Shown here in pieces: positions 54,792 through 63,624 of a DNA stretch of 64,000 nt. Position 1 is the stretch's first letter. Each line of letters opens with the position of its first letter. Source of the stretch: Frankia nepalensis (GTDB taxonomy: Bacteria > Actinomycetota > Actinomycetes > Frankiales > Frankiaceae). Location: assembly GCF_016786325.1 (NCBI RefSeq), contig NZ_JADWYU010000132.1, positions 1 to 64,000 on the forward strand, read 5' to 3'. Below the pieces are notes generated by a model. It had not been told where the DNA came from and ran no database searches. It was given only the letters and a program-made list of their open reading frames with translations. The translations under genes and the position numbers were made by a program.

Positions 54792-55718
54792 TCAGCGGGG
54801 TTCGTCGCCTCGCAGCGTGACGCGCTGGATCACGCGGTGCGCGTCGCCGAAGTCGCCGACGACGGCGTGCTGGGTCGCGCGGTTGTCCCAGAAGCCGATG
54901 GTCCCCGCCTTCCAGTGATAGCGCACCGTGAACTCCGGGCGCACCGAGTGCTGGTAGAGGAACGCGAGCAGCGCGTCGCTCTCGGCGCGCTTCAGCTCCT
55001 TGATGTGGGAGGTGAAGCCCGGGTTCACGAACAGCGACCGCTTTCCGGTCTCCGGGTGCGTGCGCACGACCGGGTGCTCGACCGGTTCGAGCTTGGTGAA
55101 GGTCTTGCCCTCCCAGCGGCCTTCACCGACCAGGTCGAGAACGATCTTGAACTGGTCCTCGCCGTCGTGCACGGCGGTCAGCGTGCTCAGAAACTCCTGA
55201 AGCGCCGGGCTGAGGTCGTCGAAGGCGGCCTTCTGGCTGGAGAACAGCGTGTCGCCCCCGGCGCGGGGCACCTCGACCGCGCGGAGGATCGAGCCGAGCG
55301 GCGGGCGCTTCACGAAGGTGACGTCGGTGTGCCAGTGCAGCCCGCGCGACACGTCGCCGACCTTGCCGTACGCCGCCGCCAGTTCCCTGGCCTGGGTGTA
55401 GTCGATCTGGAACACCTCGGGCTGGTCGGCCAGACCCGGGATGACCGGGTGACCCTCGGTCGGCTCGCCGAAGCGACGGGCGAAGGCGAGGTGCTCCCGC
55501 GGCGTCAGATCCTGGCCCGGGAAGAAGACCACCTTGTAGTGAAGCCAGGCCGCGCGGATCGCCGCGATCTCGCCGTCGTCGAGGGTGCGCAGGTCGAGGC
55601 CGAGGATCTCGGCACCCAGGTTGCCAGAGAGCGGAATGACCTCGAACGGCACATCGGGCGCCGCCGACTCGGTCGGAGCGGCGCCGGCGGCGGCTTCTGG
55701 CTCGGCGGTGACGGTCAT
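54792..55718 (-). CDS. TauD/TfdA-family Fe(II)/2-oxoglutarate dioxygenase
   Basis: The 308-aa enzyme has the iron-binding His130-x-Asp132 (HWHTDVTF), the distal His in ATQHAVVGD and the 2-oxoglutarate-binding Arg in AHRVIQRVTLRG. The family includes taurine, alkylsulfate and 2,4-D dioxygenases. The motif set fits TauD or alkylsulfatase-like members, but the substrate cannot be fixed. GAGGAG precedes ATG 55718. No sulfonate transporter is adjacent. The promoter may be distant (56195-56166). Confidence 0.9.
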   Translation of the reverse strand: MTVTAEPEAAAGAAPTESAAPDVPFEVIPLSGNLGAEILGLDLRTLDDGEIAAIRAAWLHYKVVFFPGQDLTPREHLAFARRFGEPTEGHPVIPGLADQPEVFQIDYTQARELAAAYGKVGDVSRGLHWHTDVTFVKRPPLGSILRAVEVPRAGGDTLFSSQKAAFDDLSPALQEFLSTLTAVHDGEDQFKIVLDLVGEGRWEGKTFTKLEPVEHPVVRTHPETGKRSLFVNPGFTSHIKELKRAESDALLAFLYQHSVRPEFTVRYHWKAGTIGFWDNRATQHAVVGDFGDAHRVIQRVTLRGDEPR

Positions 55719-56422
55719 GAGCAGGTCTCCTCGCGAGGTAGGTCGGCGGTGTGGTGGTCGTGGTGGCCGGTCCGACTGTGGGCGCCTGGCCGGTCTCGGT
55801 GACGCCGGAGATCGCCACGGGCCCTGGATCTTCGCGATGCGCCGCTGTCGCTCGCCACACCGGTCACGGTCAGCGCGGCGACGACGAAGGCGCGAGCAGC
55901 GCGACAAGCGAGGCGTGAACGCACGGAAATCCATTTCCAGGCGGCATGACAGGCACCGACCACGACGGGCTGGGCGTGGGGGTACGGCAAGGCAGGCACG
56001 CGGAAGCGGGCGCGGCCGGGTGGCTCGCGGCCAGATGCCCAGAGCTCAGGGTCTGCGGACGCGCCCGGTCGTCAGTTCGAACACAGAGCGCTACAGATGC
56101 GCTTGAAGTCGACGCAACGGCGCGAGGTCAGCCCTCCGTTGCAGCCGATCGTCGACACGATCCCAATAGTCGACCAACCCGATTGGATTTGTCAACTGCC
56201 AATGATCGGCGAATGTGCATGCGGATCGGCGCCCGGGCGACTCCAGCAAGATCTGCCGGAGGACCTTGACACCCGGCGACGGTGTAACCGAGTTCTGCTG
56301 GCTAGGTTCGAACCGACGTGGCGGGGGCTCTCCGAGCCGATCGACAAAGGGCCGCCGCCCCAGGCAGAGACCATCCGACGATCACCGCGGCTGTAGTATC
56401 GGACGACGGAGACGGGAGCGCT
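55719..56422. other. Divergent 704-bp leader region
   Basis: This gap separates the divergent dioxygenase and HD-hydrolase genes. On the minus strand TTGACA (56195-56190), 18 bp, GACTAT (56171-56166) form a good promoter pair, which would give the dioxygenase a ~440-nt leader. A 95-codon frame ending in an ATGA overlap with the dioxygenase start (55999-55715) is not protein-like and is not called. AT-richer around 56100-56220. Confidence 0.45.
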
Positions 56423-57127
56423 GTGGCCGGCACATCATCAGAACTGTCCGCCCCGGAACCATCCACGGCGCGCAAGCTCGGCAACTCTGCCCTCTCTCCG
56501 ACCGGCGCCCCTGGCCCGGTGCCTCCCCCACCGGATGTCACCGACCCACGGCTCAGTCGCCAGATCGCGTTCCTGATCGAGATCGACCAACTCAAGTCGG
56601 TGCTGCGCCGCAGCAACCTCGTGAATCTCTCCCGCCGAGAGAACGACGCCGAGCACTCCTGGCACCTGGCGATGTTCGCGGTCGTGCTGGCCGAGTACGC
56701 AGCATGCACGGTCGACGAGGCCCGGGTCCTGCGCATGCTGCTGATCCACGACCTCGTCGAGGTATACGCCGGGGACACCTTCGTCTACGACTCCGCGGCC
56801 GCCGCCGACCAGGAAGAACGCGAACGGGCCGCGGCCGAGCGCCTCTTCCCGCAGCTGCCGGACGAGCAGGCCACGGCCCTGCGCGCCCTGTGGGATGAGT
56901 TCGAGCGGCGCCAGACGCCCGAGGCGCGGTTCGCCCGAGCCCTCGACCGGGTGCAGCCGCTTCTCCTGAACTTCCACACCCAGGGCAGCACCTGGCGCCC
57001 CCACGGAGTGACCCGCGCGGACGTCCTGCGCCATCGCGAGGTCATCGAGGATGGTTCGCCCCGGCTGTGGGAGTACATCCACAGCATGCTCGACGAGGCC
57101 GTCCGCCGCGGGTACCTCGACGACTGA
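56423..57127 (+). CDS. HD-domain hydrolase (YfbR/HDDC2-like 5'-deoxynucleotidase family)
   Basis: The 234-aa protein has the HD_3 arrangement: ENDAEHSWHLA with its two His, then LLIHDLVEVYAGD and a late Asp region. YfbR/HDDC2 proteins dephosphorylate dNMPs with a divalent metal. GTG 56423 follows GGGAGCGCT; an N-terminal ~40-residue Pro/Ser-rich extension precedes the domain. It is followed by the GlxA-type regulator. Confidence 0.85.
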   Translation: MAGTSSELSAPEPSTARKLGNSALSPTGAPGPVPPPPDVTDPRLSRQIAFLIEIDQLKSVLRRSNLVNLSRRENDAEHSWHLAMFAVVLAEYAACTVDEARVLRMLLIHDLVEVYAGDTFVYDSAAAADQEERERAAAERLFPQLPDEQATALRALWDEFERRQTPEARFARALDRVQPLLLNFHTQGSTWRPHGVTRADVLRHREVIEDGSPRLWEYIHSMLDEAVRRGYLDD

Positions 57128-57300
57128 CCCGGTTGGCGGGCGGTCGACCCACCGAGGCCGCCCAGCGACCGGGATCAGTCGGCGACAAAGGACTCCAGGA
57201 ACGGCGTCATCGGCACCTGGCCGTTCGATGCCTGGCGATGGCAGATTCTGACAGAACTGTGTCATTGCCGCCATGGGACCAGTCGTCTGATGCTCGGTGG

Positions 57301-58368
57301 GTGACCTCCCGCCGCGCCGTCGTGATCGCCGTGTTCGACGGCGTCGAGCTGCTGGACGTGACCGGCCCCGCGTCGGTCTTCGCCACCGCGACCCGCCTGC
57401 TCGCCGCGAGCCTCGAGACGGATGTCGACACGGCCGCGACCGCGGGCGACGACGGCGATGAGGGAGGGTCAGGAACGGAGGGTCCGGGTTCGGTTGGCTA
57501 CCGCGTGACGCTGGTCGGCCCGCGCGCGGGCCCGATCCGCGCCACCGCCTCGGTCCAGCTGGTCGCCGACGCCTCGTTCGCCGAGGCCACCGACCCGCCA
57601 TGCGACACCGTGATCATTCCCGGTGGGCTGGAACCGAGCGCTGACGGACCGGCTCCGATCGTCGACCGGCAAGTCGTCGACTGGCTGGCCAGGACGCACC
57701 GCGACGCCCGCCGGGTCGCCTCGGTGTGCGCCGGCGCGCACATGCTGGCCACCGCCGGCCTGCTCGACGGCCGGTCCGCGACCACCCACTGGTTCACCGC
57801 GCCGCGGCTGGCCGCCGAGTTCCCCCGCGTCGCCGTCGACCCCGACCCGATCTTCATCCGGTCCGGCCGGATCTGGACGTGCGCCGGCGTCACCTCCGGG
57901 ATGGACCTGGCGCTGGCGATGGTGGCCGACGACCACGGCTCGGCGCTCGCCCTCGCCGTCGCCCGCTGGATGGTCATGTACCTGCGCCGCCCTGGCGGGC
58001 AGAGCCAGTTCAGCGTCCCACTGTCCGGCCCGGGCCCGGCCCGCGACGAGCTGGAGCGGCTGCGGGTGTGGATCGTCGACAACCTCGACGCCGACCTGTC
58101 CGTGGCCGCGCTGGCCCGGCGGGCGCGGATGAGCGAGCGGCACTTCGCCCGGGTCTTCGCCGCCCAGTGCGGCGTGACACCGGCCGCCTACGTCGACGCG
58201 GCCCGGGTCGAGGCCGCCCGCCGCCTGCTGGAGGAGACCGACCAGACCCTCGACGCCGTCGCCACCCGCTGCGGCTTCGGCTCCGTGGAAACCCTGCACC
58301 GGTCGTTCCGCCGCCGGCTGACCATGACGCCCGCGCAGTACCGCCAGCGCTTCCGCCTGAGCGCCTGA
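57301..58368 (+). CDS. GlxA-type regulator (DJ-1/PfpI + AraC HTH)
   Basis: The 355-aa protein has a DJ-1/PfpI domain (VVIAVFDGVELLDVTGPASVF, then SVCAGAHMLATAGLLDGRSATTHW; the nucleophile-elbow Cys is present) and a C-terminal AraC helix-turn-helix (about 250-350, RARMSERHFARVF). GTG 57301 fits the family start; ATG 57238 would add 21 residues. An acidic low-complexity insertion (~residues 40-60) is unusual. It precedes an HD-domain gene on the same strand, a likely target. Confidence 0.9.
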   Translation: MTSRRAVVIAVFDGVELLDVTGPASVFATATRLLAASLETDVDTAATAGDDGDEGGSGTEGPGSVGYRVTLVGPRAGPIRATASVQLVADASFAEATDPPCDTVIIPGGLEPSADGPAPIVDRQVVDWLARTHRDARRVASVCAGAHMLATAGLLDGRSATTHWFTAPRLAAEFPRVAVDPDPIFIRSGRIWTCAGVTSGMDLALAMVADDHGSALALAVARWMVMYLRRPGGQSQFSVPLSGPGPARDELERLRVWIVDNLDADLSVAALARRARMSERHFARVFAAQCGVTPAAYVDAARVEAARRLLEETDQTLDAVATRCGFGSVETLHRSFRRRLTMTPAQYRQRFRLSA

Positions 58369-58504
58369 TCTGACCGCCGGGCCTGCCCGCGTGTCTCCCC
58401 CGGTCCGCCGAGCACGGGCAGACCGGACGAGCCGCCCTCAGCCCGGGAGCCGTCCCGTGGCGCCCGCCGACCCACCCACAGCACGGACACGAAGCGAGGT
58501 ACCG

Positions 58505-59107
58505 ATGCCCCACATCCTGGCCGTCCGCCCCGACACCGCGCTGGCCGACGCCGCCGACCGCATGCTCGTCGACTGCTCCCCACCGCACCTGGTCGGGCAC
58601 TGCCACCGGACCTACCAGTTCGCCGCCGCGCTGCTCGGCCAGCAGGGCCGCGCGTTCGACGCGGAGGCGCTCTACGTCGCCTGCGCGCTGCACGACCTCG
58701 GCCTGACACCGACCTGGGACGATCCGGTGACCCCGTTCGAGGCGCGCGGCGCGCGGGTCGCCCACGACGCGCTGCTCGCCTGGCAGGCGCCCACCGAGCT
58801 GGCCGACCTGGTGCGCGACGCCATCGCGCTGCACCTCGAACTGGCCACCAGGGACGACGCGCGCGCCGGAGTCGCCGGCGTCAGCCTCGGCGCCGGGGCG
58901 GACGTGGCCGGCCTCAGCCTCGGTGACCTGCCACCCGACGTGGTGGGCGCGATCCTCGAACAGGACCCACGCGAGCCGGGCTTCAAGGACTACCTGACAG
59001 AGGTGATCCGGGCCCAGGCGGCGGCGAAGCCGACCTCACGGATCGCCCGCCACGTGGCCGACTTCAGCTTCGACACGATGATCCTGACCGCGCCGTTCGA
59101 CAACTGA
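58505..59107 (+). CDS. HD-domain protein (cyanamide-hydratase-like)
   Basis: The 200-aa protein has the HD motif HCHRTYQFA and CALHDLGLT, then HLE, as in cyanamide hydratase-like HD proteins. A short internal duplication (GVSLGAGADVAGLSLG) lies near residue 130. It is probably regulated by the GlxA-type protein encoded 136 bp upstream. Substrate unknown. Confidence 0.82.
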   Translation: MPHILAVRPDTALADAADRMLVDCSPPHLVGHCHRTYQFAAALLGQQGRAFDAEALYVACALHDLGLTPTWDDPVTPFEARGARVAHDALLAWQAPTELADLVRDAIALHLELATRDDARAGVAGVSLGAGADVAGLSLGDLPPDVVGAILEQDPREPGFKDYLTEVIRAQAAAKPTSRIARHVADFSFDTMILTAPFDN

Positions 59108-59154
59108 GGCCCGCCGTCAGGTCCCGATGTCCGCCTAGGCGCGTCGCGAGCGTT

Positions 59155-59179
59155 GTTTGGCTGGCGAGCAGCCGGGTAT
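59155..59179 (+). promoter_or_regulatory. SigB/SigF-like promoter of the kinase gene
   Basis: GTTT (59155-59158), a 15-bp spacer and GGGTAT (59174-59179) match the stress-sigma consensus GTTT-N(14-16)-GGGTAT, 84 bp upstream of the kinase start. The anti-sigma/anti-anti-sigma pair at 53.7-54.6 kb makes such a sigma factor plausible in this genome. Confidence 0.55.
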
Positions 59180-59262
59180 TCGCGCCCAGATCATCCTGAT
59201 TTGCGCTGGTGAAGTGCGAACATGAGCGCGACGATCTGCTGTGCTGCAAGCGAGGTGGCTGG

Positions 59263-60765
59263 ATGTCCTCGAAGAGCGGGGCCGGGAAGGCACTGCGGGC
59301 GAACGATCCGACGACCATTGGCCCCTACCGGCTGAGCGCTCGGCTCGGCAGCGGCGGCATGGGCACGGTGTACCTGGGTTCGGACCCGACGGGCCGTCAG
59401 GCGGCGGTCAAGGTGCTCCGCGACGACCACGGCGGCGACCAGCTGTCACGGCGGCGGTTCGCCCGGGAGGTGGTCGCCGTCGCCGCGATCGACAGCCCAC
59501 GGGTGGCCAGGCTGCTTGACGCCGACCCGCTCGACGAGCAGCCGTGGCTGGCGACCGAATACGTGCCAGGACCGACGCTGACGACCTCGGTCCTGACGCA
59601 CGGGCCGATGCCCGGCGACCGGCTACACGCCCTGGCAGCCGGCATGGCCGAGGCGCTGTGCGCGCTGCACGAGGCAGGGGTGGTGCACCGGGACCTGAAA
59701 CCCAGCAACATCATGCTGGCCGACGACGGCCCGAAGGTCATCGACTTCGGCATCGTCGCCGGCCTGCCAGGAACGGCGACCGCGTCCGGCATAGTGCTGG
59801 GAAGCCTCGGCTACATCGCCCCCGAACTCCTGGTCGACGGGGACCGGCCAAGCTCCAAGGCCGACATCTTCTCCTGGGCGCTCACGTTGGTCTTCGCCTC
59901 GACCGGGCAGGCGCCCTTCGGCGACGGTTCCCTCGAGGCGCTGCTCTACCGGACCGTCAACACCGTCCCCGACCTGCGCGCCATCCCCAGAGACCTGCGC
60001 GGCCTGACCGTCGCGGCCCTGCACAGGGACCCGCGGCGTCGCCCCACCGCGAGGGAGCTCCTCACCCAACTTCAGCGACCCCGAGCAGCCCTCACCCCGG
60101 GCACGCGAACCCACGGACCGCCGCCGACCGACGCGCCGACGACGGGCACCGTCACCCGACCCGCCGCGGTCCTGGCCGGCCCCGCCATCCTCGAAGCCGC
60201 CATGCGTGACGCTCACCACCACACGGCCGCCGCCCCTCTCCCCACCGGCGCCGTCAACCCCGCGGACCCGACCGCGGCAGGGCCCGGCCGCCGGCAGGTG
60301 CCCCGACACGCGCTGGTGACCGCGGTCCAGGAGCGAAGGCGGCGCGTCCTGCTCCCGGCCGCCGGAGTGCTCACGATCGTCGCCCTCACCGCGACCGGCT
60401 GGGTCACGGCGACGCCGGAGGACTCCCCCGGGGTCGCCAGCGCGCGGCGGCCACCGCTGTCGACCTCAGGACCCCCAGCCTCGGCCCAGGCCACAGCGCT
60501 CGTCCCGGCGACGGCCGCCGCACCCGGCGCCACGGGCACCGACCTGGCAGGCGCACAGGTCGCCGAACCGGTGACGGCCCCGCCACCGGCCACGCTCGAC
60601 CCACCGTCGGCCGAGCCCGGCTCAGACAAGCCGCGGCTCGCGGCACAACCTCCCGCCGCCGGCCGGCCCGAAAACACCGGGCACCCTCCGGCCCCGCAGA
60701 AGAGTCCACGCCGTCCTTCACGAGGACCCGCGCAACGGACCGGTCCGGCGGGCTCCCCCTCCTAG
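59263..60765 (+). CDS. Membrane Ser/Thr protein kinase (PknB-like)
   Basis: The 500-aa kinase has the full catalytic set: GSGGMGTVY, AAVKVL, HRDLKPSN, DFG (VIDFGIVAG) and APE in YIAPELLV. The catalytic domain is about residues 20-280, followed by a Pro-rich juxtamembrane segment, one membrane helix (about 365-385, LLPAAGVLTIVALTATGW) and a ~110-residue Pro/Ala/Thr-rich extracellular part without PASTA repeats. Start ATG 59263 follows CGAGGTGG. It is probably expressed from the SigB-like promoter upstream. Confidence 0.93.
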   Translation: MSSKSGAGKALRANDPTTIGPYRLSARLGSGGMGTVYLGSDPTGRQAAVKVLRDDHGGDQLSRRRFAREVVAVAAIDSPRVARLLDADPLDEQPWLATEYVPGPTLTTSVLTHGPMPGDRLHALAAGMAEALCALHEAGVVHRDLKPSNIMLADDGPKVIDFGIVAGLPGTATASGIVLGSLGYIAPELLVDGDRPSSKADIFSWALTLVFASTGQAPFGDGSLEALLYRTVNTVPDLRAIPRDLRGLTVAALHRDPRRRPTARELLTQLQRPRAALTPGTRTHGPPPTDAPTTGTVTRPAAVLAGPAILEAAMRDAHHHTAAAPLPTGAVNPADPTAAGPGRRQVPRHALVTAVQERRRRVLLPAAGVLTIVALTATGWVTATPEDSPGVASARRPPLSTSGPPASAQATALVPATAAAPGATGTDLAGAQVAEPVTAPPPATLDPPSAEPGSDKPRLAAQPPAAGRPENTGHPPAPQKSPRRPSRGPAQRTGPAGSPS

Positions 60766-60803
60766 ATCGTCCGCGCGATGCCGCCCAACGGCCCCCGGTC
60801 GAG

Positions 60804-61319
60804 TCAGCGTGGCACCTCCCGGCCCCGTCCGGGCGGCGTGCCGACGGCCACCAGGCCCGCGGCGGGGGTGATGAGGCGCCGGGCGATGAGCCAGCGGCCG
60901 TCGACCTTCTGGTAGTCGTCCTCGACGAGGCCGATGGTGGTCCAGTCGGCCGGCCGGGGGTGCCCCGTGGGGGTGTTGGCGGCGGCCCAGTGCCAGACCG
61001 TCGCGTAGCCGGTGAGCCGGGGGCGTCCGGCGTCCCAGTCGATGTCGGGCGGGGCGGAGGTGTGCGCGACGACGGGGCCGCCGCCGCGCGCACGCGCCGC
61101 CGCCGGCGCCCGCCCGGCGAGCATGAAGCCGACGAAGGCGTCGCGGCCGTGGAAGCGCTGGGGCGGGCCCGGCATGATCCGGTACTCGATGTCGGCGCCG
61201 GCGGTGAAGCACTCCTGCCCGAGCGCGCCGAAGTCGCCGAGGTCCGCGAGCTGGAAGAAGCGGAAGTGGGTGCGCCGGATGGCGCGTTCCGCGTCGAGGC
61301 GGTCCAGGGTGCCCGTCAT
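60804..61319 (-). CDS. SnoaL/NTF2-like protein, tandem copy 2
   Basis: The 171-aa cone-fold protein starts with LDAERAIRRTHFRFF and contains the conserved WTTIGLVEDDY and RWLIARRLITP strands. SnoaL-type proteins act as cyclases, isomerases or hydrolases, or bind small molecules. It is a paralogue of the preceding gene. ATG 61319 has GGAG at good spacing; GTG 61325 would overlap the upstream stop (GTGA). Substrate unknown. Confidence 0.85.
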   Translation of the reverse strand: MTGTLDRLDAERAIRRTHFRFFQLADLGDFGALGQECFTAGADIEYRIMPGPPQRFHGRDAFVGFMLAGRAPAAARARGGGPVVAHTSAPPDIDWDAGRPRLTGYATVWHWAAANTPTGHPRPADWTTIGLVEDDYQKVDGRWLIARRLITPAAGLVAVGTPPGRGREVPR

Positions 61320-61321
61320 CG

Positions 61322-61891
61322 TCACGCTCCGGGACGGTCGTGGGCCGCGGCGGGCGGCGGGGGTGAGCCGGCGGCGACGAGGCCGGCGACGGGGGTGACG
61401 CGGCGGTGCGCGATCAGCCAGCGTCCGTCGTGGAGGCGGTAGTCGTCCTCGACCAGGCCGATGGTGGTCCAGTCGGCGGGACGCAGGTCGCCGTGGTGTG
61501 CGTTGACGGTGTACCAGTGCCAGACGGTGGTGTAGGCGGACAGGCTGGGCTGGCCGTCCTCGTCCCAGTCGATGACGGCGAGTCCCGGCACGTGGGCGAC
61601 CATCTGGGAGCGGGGCGCCACGACGGTGAGCAGGTGCCGGGTGAACTCGTCGTGGCCGCGCAGCCGGTGGAACGCGGGGACGTGGCAGTCGAGCGTCGCG
61701 TCGGGGGTGAGGCATCGCGCCGCGACGCGTTCGTGTTCCCGGGTGTCGACCAGCCGGAAGAAGCGGGCGAAGGTGCGCAGGATGCTCCGCTCGGCCTCGA
61801 GACGCGCGAGGCGCCGCTCGGTCGTCGCCTCGCCCGGGGGGACCGGCTCGGCCGTGGGTGTGGCGGTGCCGGTGCGCGGGGCAGCGGTCAT
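61322..61891 (-). CDS. SnoaL/NTF2-like protein, tandem copy 1
   Basis: The 189-aa protein shares the same framework as the next gene (RPADWTTIGLVEDDY then DGRWLIAHRRVTPVAGLVAAG) and probably arose by tandem duplication. A Thr/Pro-rich N-terminus of ~25 residues precedes the domain. Its start overlaps the transporter stop by four bases (ATGA), so it is translated from the transporter message; a transporter-linked pathway for an aromatic or cyclic compound is possible. Confidence 0.85.
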   Translation of the reverse strand: MTAAPRTGTATPTAEPVPPGEATTERRLARLEAERSILRTFARFFRLVDTREHERVAARCLTPDATLDCHVPAFHRLRGHDEFTRHLLTVVAPRSQMVAHVPGLAVIDWDEDGQPSLSAYTTVWHWYTVNAHHGDLRPADWTTIGLVEDDYRLHDGRWLIAHRRVTPVAGLVAAGSPPPPAAAHDRPGA

Positions 61892-63624
61892 CGGGCCTCC
61901 TCGAGGTGGGCTGGGGGTTGCTGTCGGGGCGTGCGCCGCGCGCCGGGGATGGCGTCGAGCAGCTCCTGGGTACAGGGATGGCTCGGCCGGGTGAAGACCT
62001 CGCCGGTGGGGCCGGTCTCGACGACGCGGCCCGCCCGCATGACGGCGACGCGGTGCGCGAGCTGGCTGACGACGGCGAGGTCGTGGGAGATGAACAGGTA
62101 GGCCACGCCGGTCTCGTCCTGGACCCGGGCGAGCAGGTCGAGGATCTGGGCCTGCACCGAGACGTCGAGGGCGGAGACCGGCTCGTCGAAGACGATCAGC
62201 TCGGGTTCGAGGGCGAGCGCGCGGGCGATCGCGACGCGCTGGCGTTGCCCGCCGGACAGCTCGGCCGCCCTGCGGTCCAGCGTCGCGGCGGGCAGGCCGA
62301 CGCGGTCGAGCAGCTCCGCGGCGCGGGCCCGCCTGGTCGGGCGGGTGCCGACGCGGTAGGCCCGGAGCGGCTCGATGATCACCTGCGCGATGGTGTGCCT
62401 GGGGTCCAGCGACGCGTAGGGGTTCTGGTAGACGAGCTGCACATGGCGCCGCAGCGCCCGCAGCTCGCCGCCGCGGGCGGTGGTGACGTCCTGGCCGCGC
62501 AGCCTGATCCGCCCACCGCTGGGCGCGAGGAGCCGGGTGACCAGGCGGGCCGTCGTGGTCTTGCCTGAGCCGGACTCGCCGACCAGGGCGAGCGTCTCGC
62601 GGGGACCGATGGTGAAGGTGACGTCGTCGACGGCCGGGTGGGCCTCGCCCGGGAAGTGCCTGGTGAGGTGCTCCACGGCGAGCAGCGGCGCCGGGCCGGG
62701 CCCTGGCGACGTTCGCGCGGGCCTGGCGCGCGCCGGGGCCAGGCTCGGCGCGTCCTCGACGAGGCGGCGGGTGTAGGGGTGGCTCGGGTCCGCCAGCAGG
62801 TCGCGGGCCGGCCCGGTCTCCACGACGCGCCCGCCCGTCATGACGGCGATGCGGTCGGCGCGCTCGGCGGCCACCGCGAGATCGTGGGTGACCAGCAGGA
62901 TCGCGATGCCGGCGGCGTCGGCCAGGCGCCCCAGGTGATCGAGGATCCGTCGCTGCACGGTGACGTCGAGGGCGCTGGTCGGCTCGTCGGCGATCAGCAG
63001 TCTCGGCTGGGCGGCCAGCGCGATGGCGATCAGGACTCGTTGGCGCAGCCCGCCGGACAGCTCATGGGGGTACTGCCTGGCTCGCCGCGCCGGGTCGGGC
63101 ACCCCGGCCTGGTCGAGCAGTTCGACCGCGAGCCGCGGCAGGTCGTGGCGCGGGGCGAGCCGGTGGATGCGCAGCACCTCGGCGACCTGCGGTCCGACCC
63201 GCCGCACCGGGTTGAGCGCGACGCCGGGGTCCTGCGGCACGACGCCGATGTAGCGGCCCCGCAACGCCCGCAGCTGGCGCTCGGGCAGGGTGACAAGGTC
63301 ACGGCGGCCGAACGTCACGCTTCCGCCGTCGATCCGGGCCATGCTGGGGAGCAGGCCGGCGATCGCGTGCGCGGTGGTCGTCTTGCCGGATCCGGACTCC
63401 CCGACCAGGGCAAGGGTCTCCCCCGCCGACAGGTCCAGGTCCAGGTCGTGGACGACCCGCACCGGCCCGCTCCCGGTGTGGTACGACACCGACAACGACC
63501 GGACGGCCAGGACCGGGTCCTGCCGCGCGGGGCCAGCCGCCGGTTCGGCGAGGTCGCCGGCTGGCTGAGGGTGGGCCATGTCTGGGTGGGCCATGTCTGG
63601 GTGGGTTCTGTCTGGGCTGGTCAT
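61888..63624 (-). CDS. Oligopeptide/nickel-type ABC transporter, fused ATP-binding protein
   Basis: The 578-aa protein holds two ATPase domains of the DppD/DppF type in tandem: two Walker A motifs (GESGSGKTTTA twice), signatures LSGGLRQRV and LSGGQRQRV, and Walker B IADEPTSALD and VFDEPVSALD. The N-terminus carries three 15-bp repeats (63571-63615) encoding HPDMA units. Its start overlaps the permease stop (ATGA). Substrate, peptide or other, unknown. Confidence 0.93.
   Translation of the reverse strand: MTSPDRTHPDMAHPDMAHPQPAGDLAEPAAGPARQDPVLAVRSLSVSYHTGSGPVRVVHDLDLDLSAGETLALVGESGSGKTTTAHAIAGLLPSMARIDGGSVTFGRRDLVTLPERQLRALRGRYIGVVPQDPGVALNPVRRVGPQVAEVLRIHRLAPRHDLPRLAVELLDQAGVPDPARRARQYPHELSGGLRQRVLIAIALAAQPRLLIADEPTSALDVTVQRRILDHLGRLADAAGIAILLVTHDLAVAAERADRIAVMTGGRVVETGPARDLLADPSHPYTRRLVEDAPSLAPARARPARTSPGPGPAPLLAVEHLTRHFPGEAHPAVDDVTFTIGPRETLALVGESGSGKTTTARLVTRLLAPSGGRIRLRGQDVTTARGGELRALRRHVQLVYQNPYASLDPRHTIAQVIIEPLRAYRVGTRPTRRARAAELLDRVGLPAATLDRRAAELSGGQRQRVAIARALALEPELIVFDEPVSALDVSVQAQILDLLARVQDETGVAYLFISHDLAVVSQLAHRVAVMRAGRVVETGPTGEVFTRPSHPCTQELLDAIPGARRTPRQQPPAHLEEAR
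63571..63615. repeat. Three 15-bp tandem repeats inside the transporter gene
   Basis: The unit GTGGGCCATGTCTGG occurs twice exactly and a third time with GTT CTG in place of GCC ATG. It gives the HPDMA-HPDMA repeat in the N-terminal extension. Confidence 0.8.

Noticed and set aside
55715-55999. 95-codon frame upstream of the dioxygenase, ending in an ATGA overlap
   Set aside because: Considered as a leader peptide, but the composition is Arg/His-rich and resembles no known sulfur-responsive leader; overlap may be chance.
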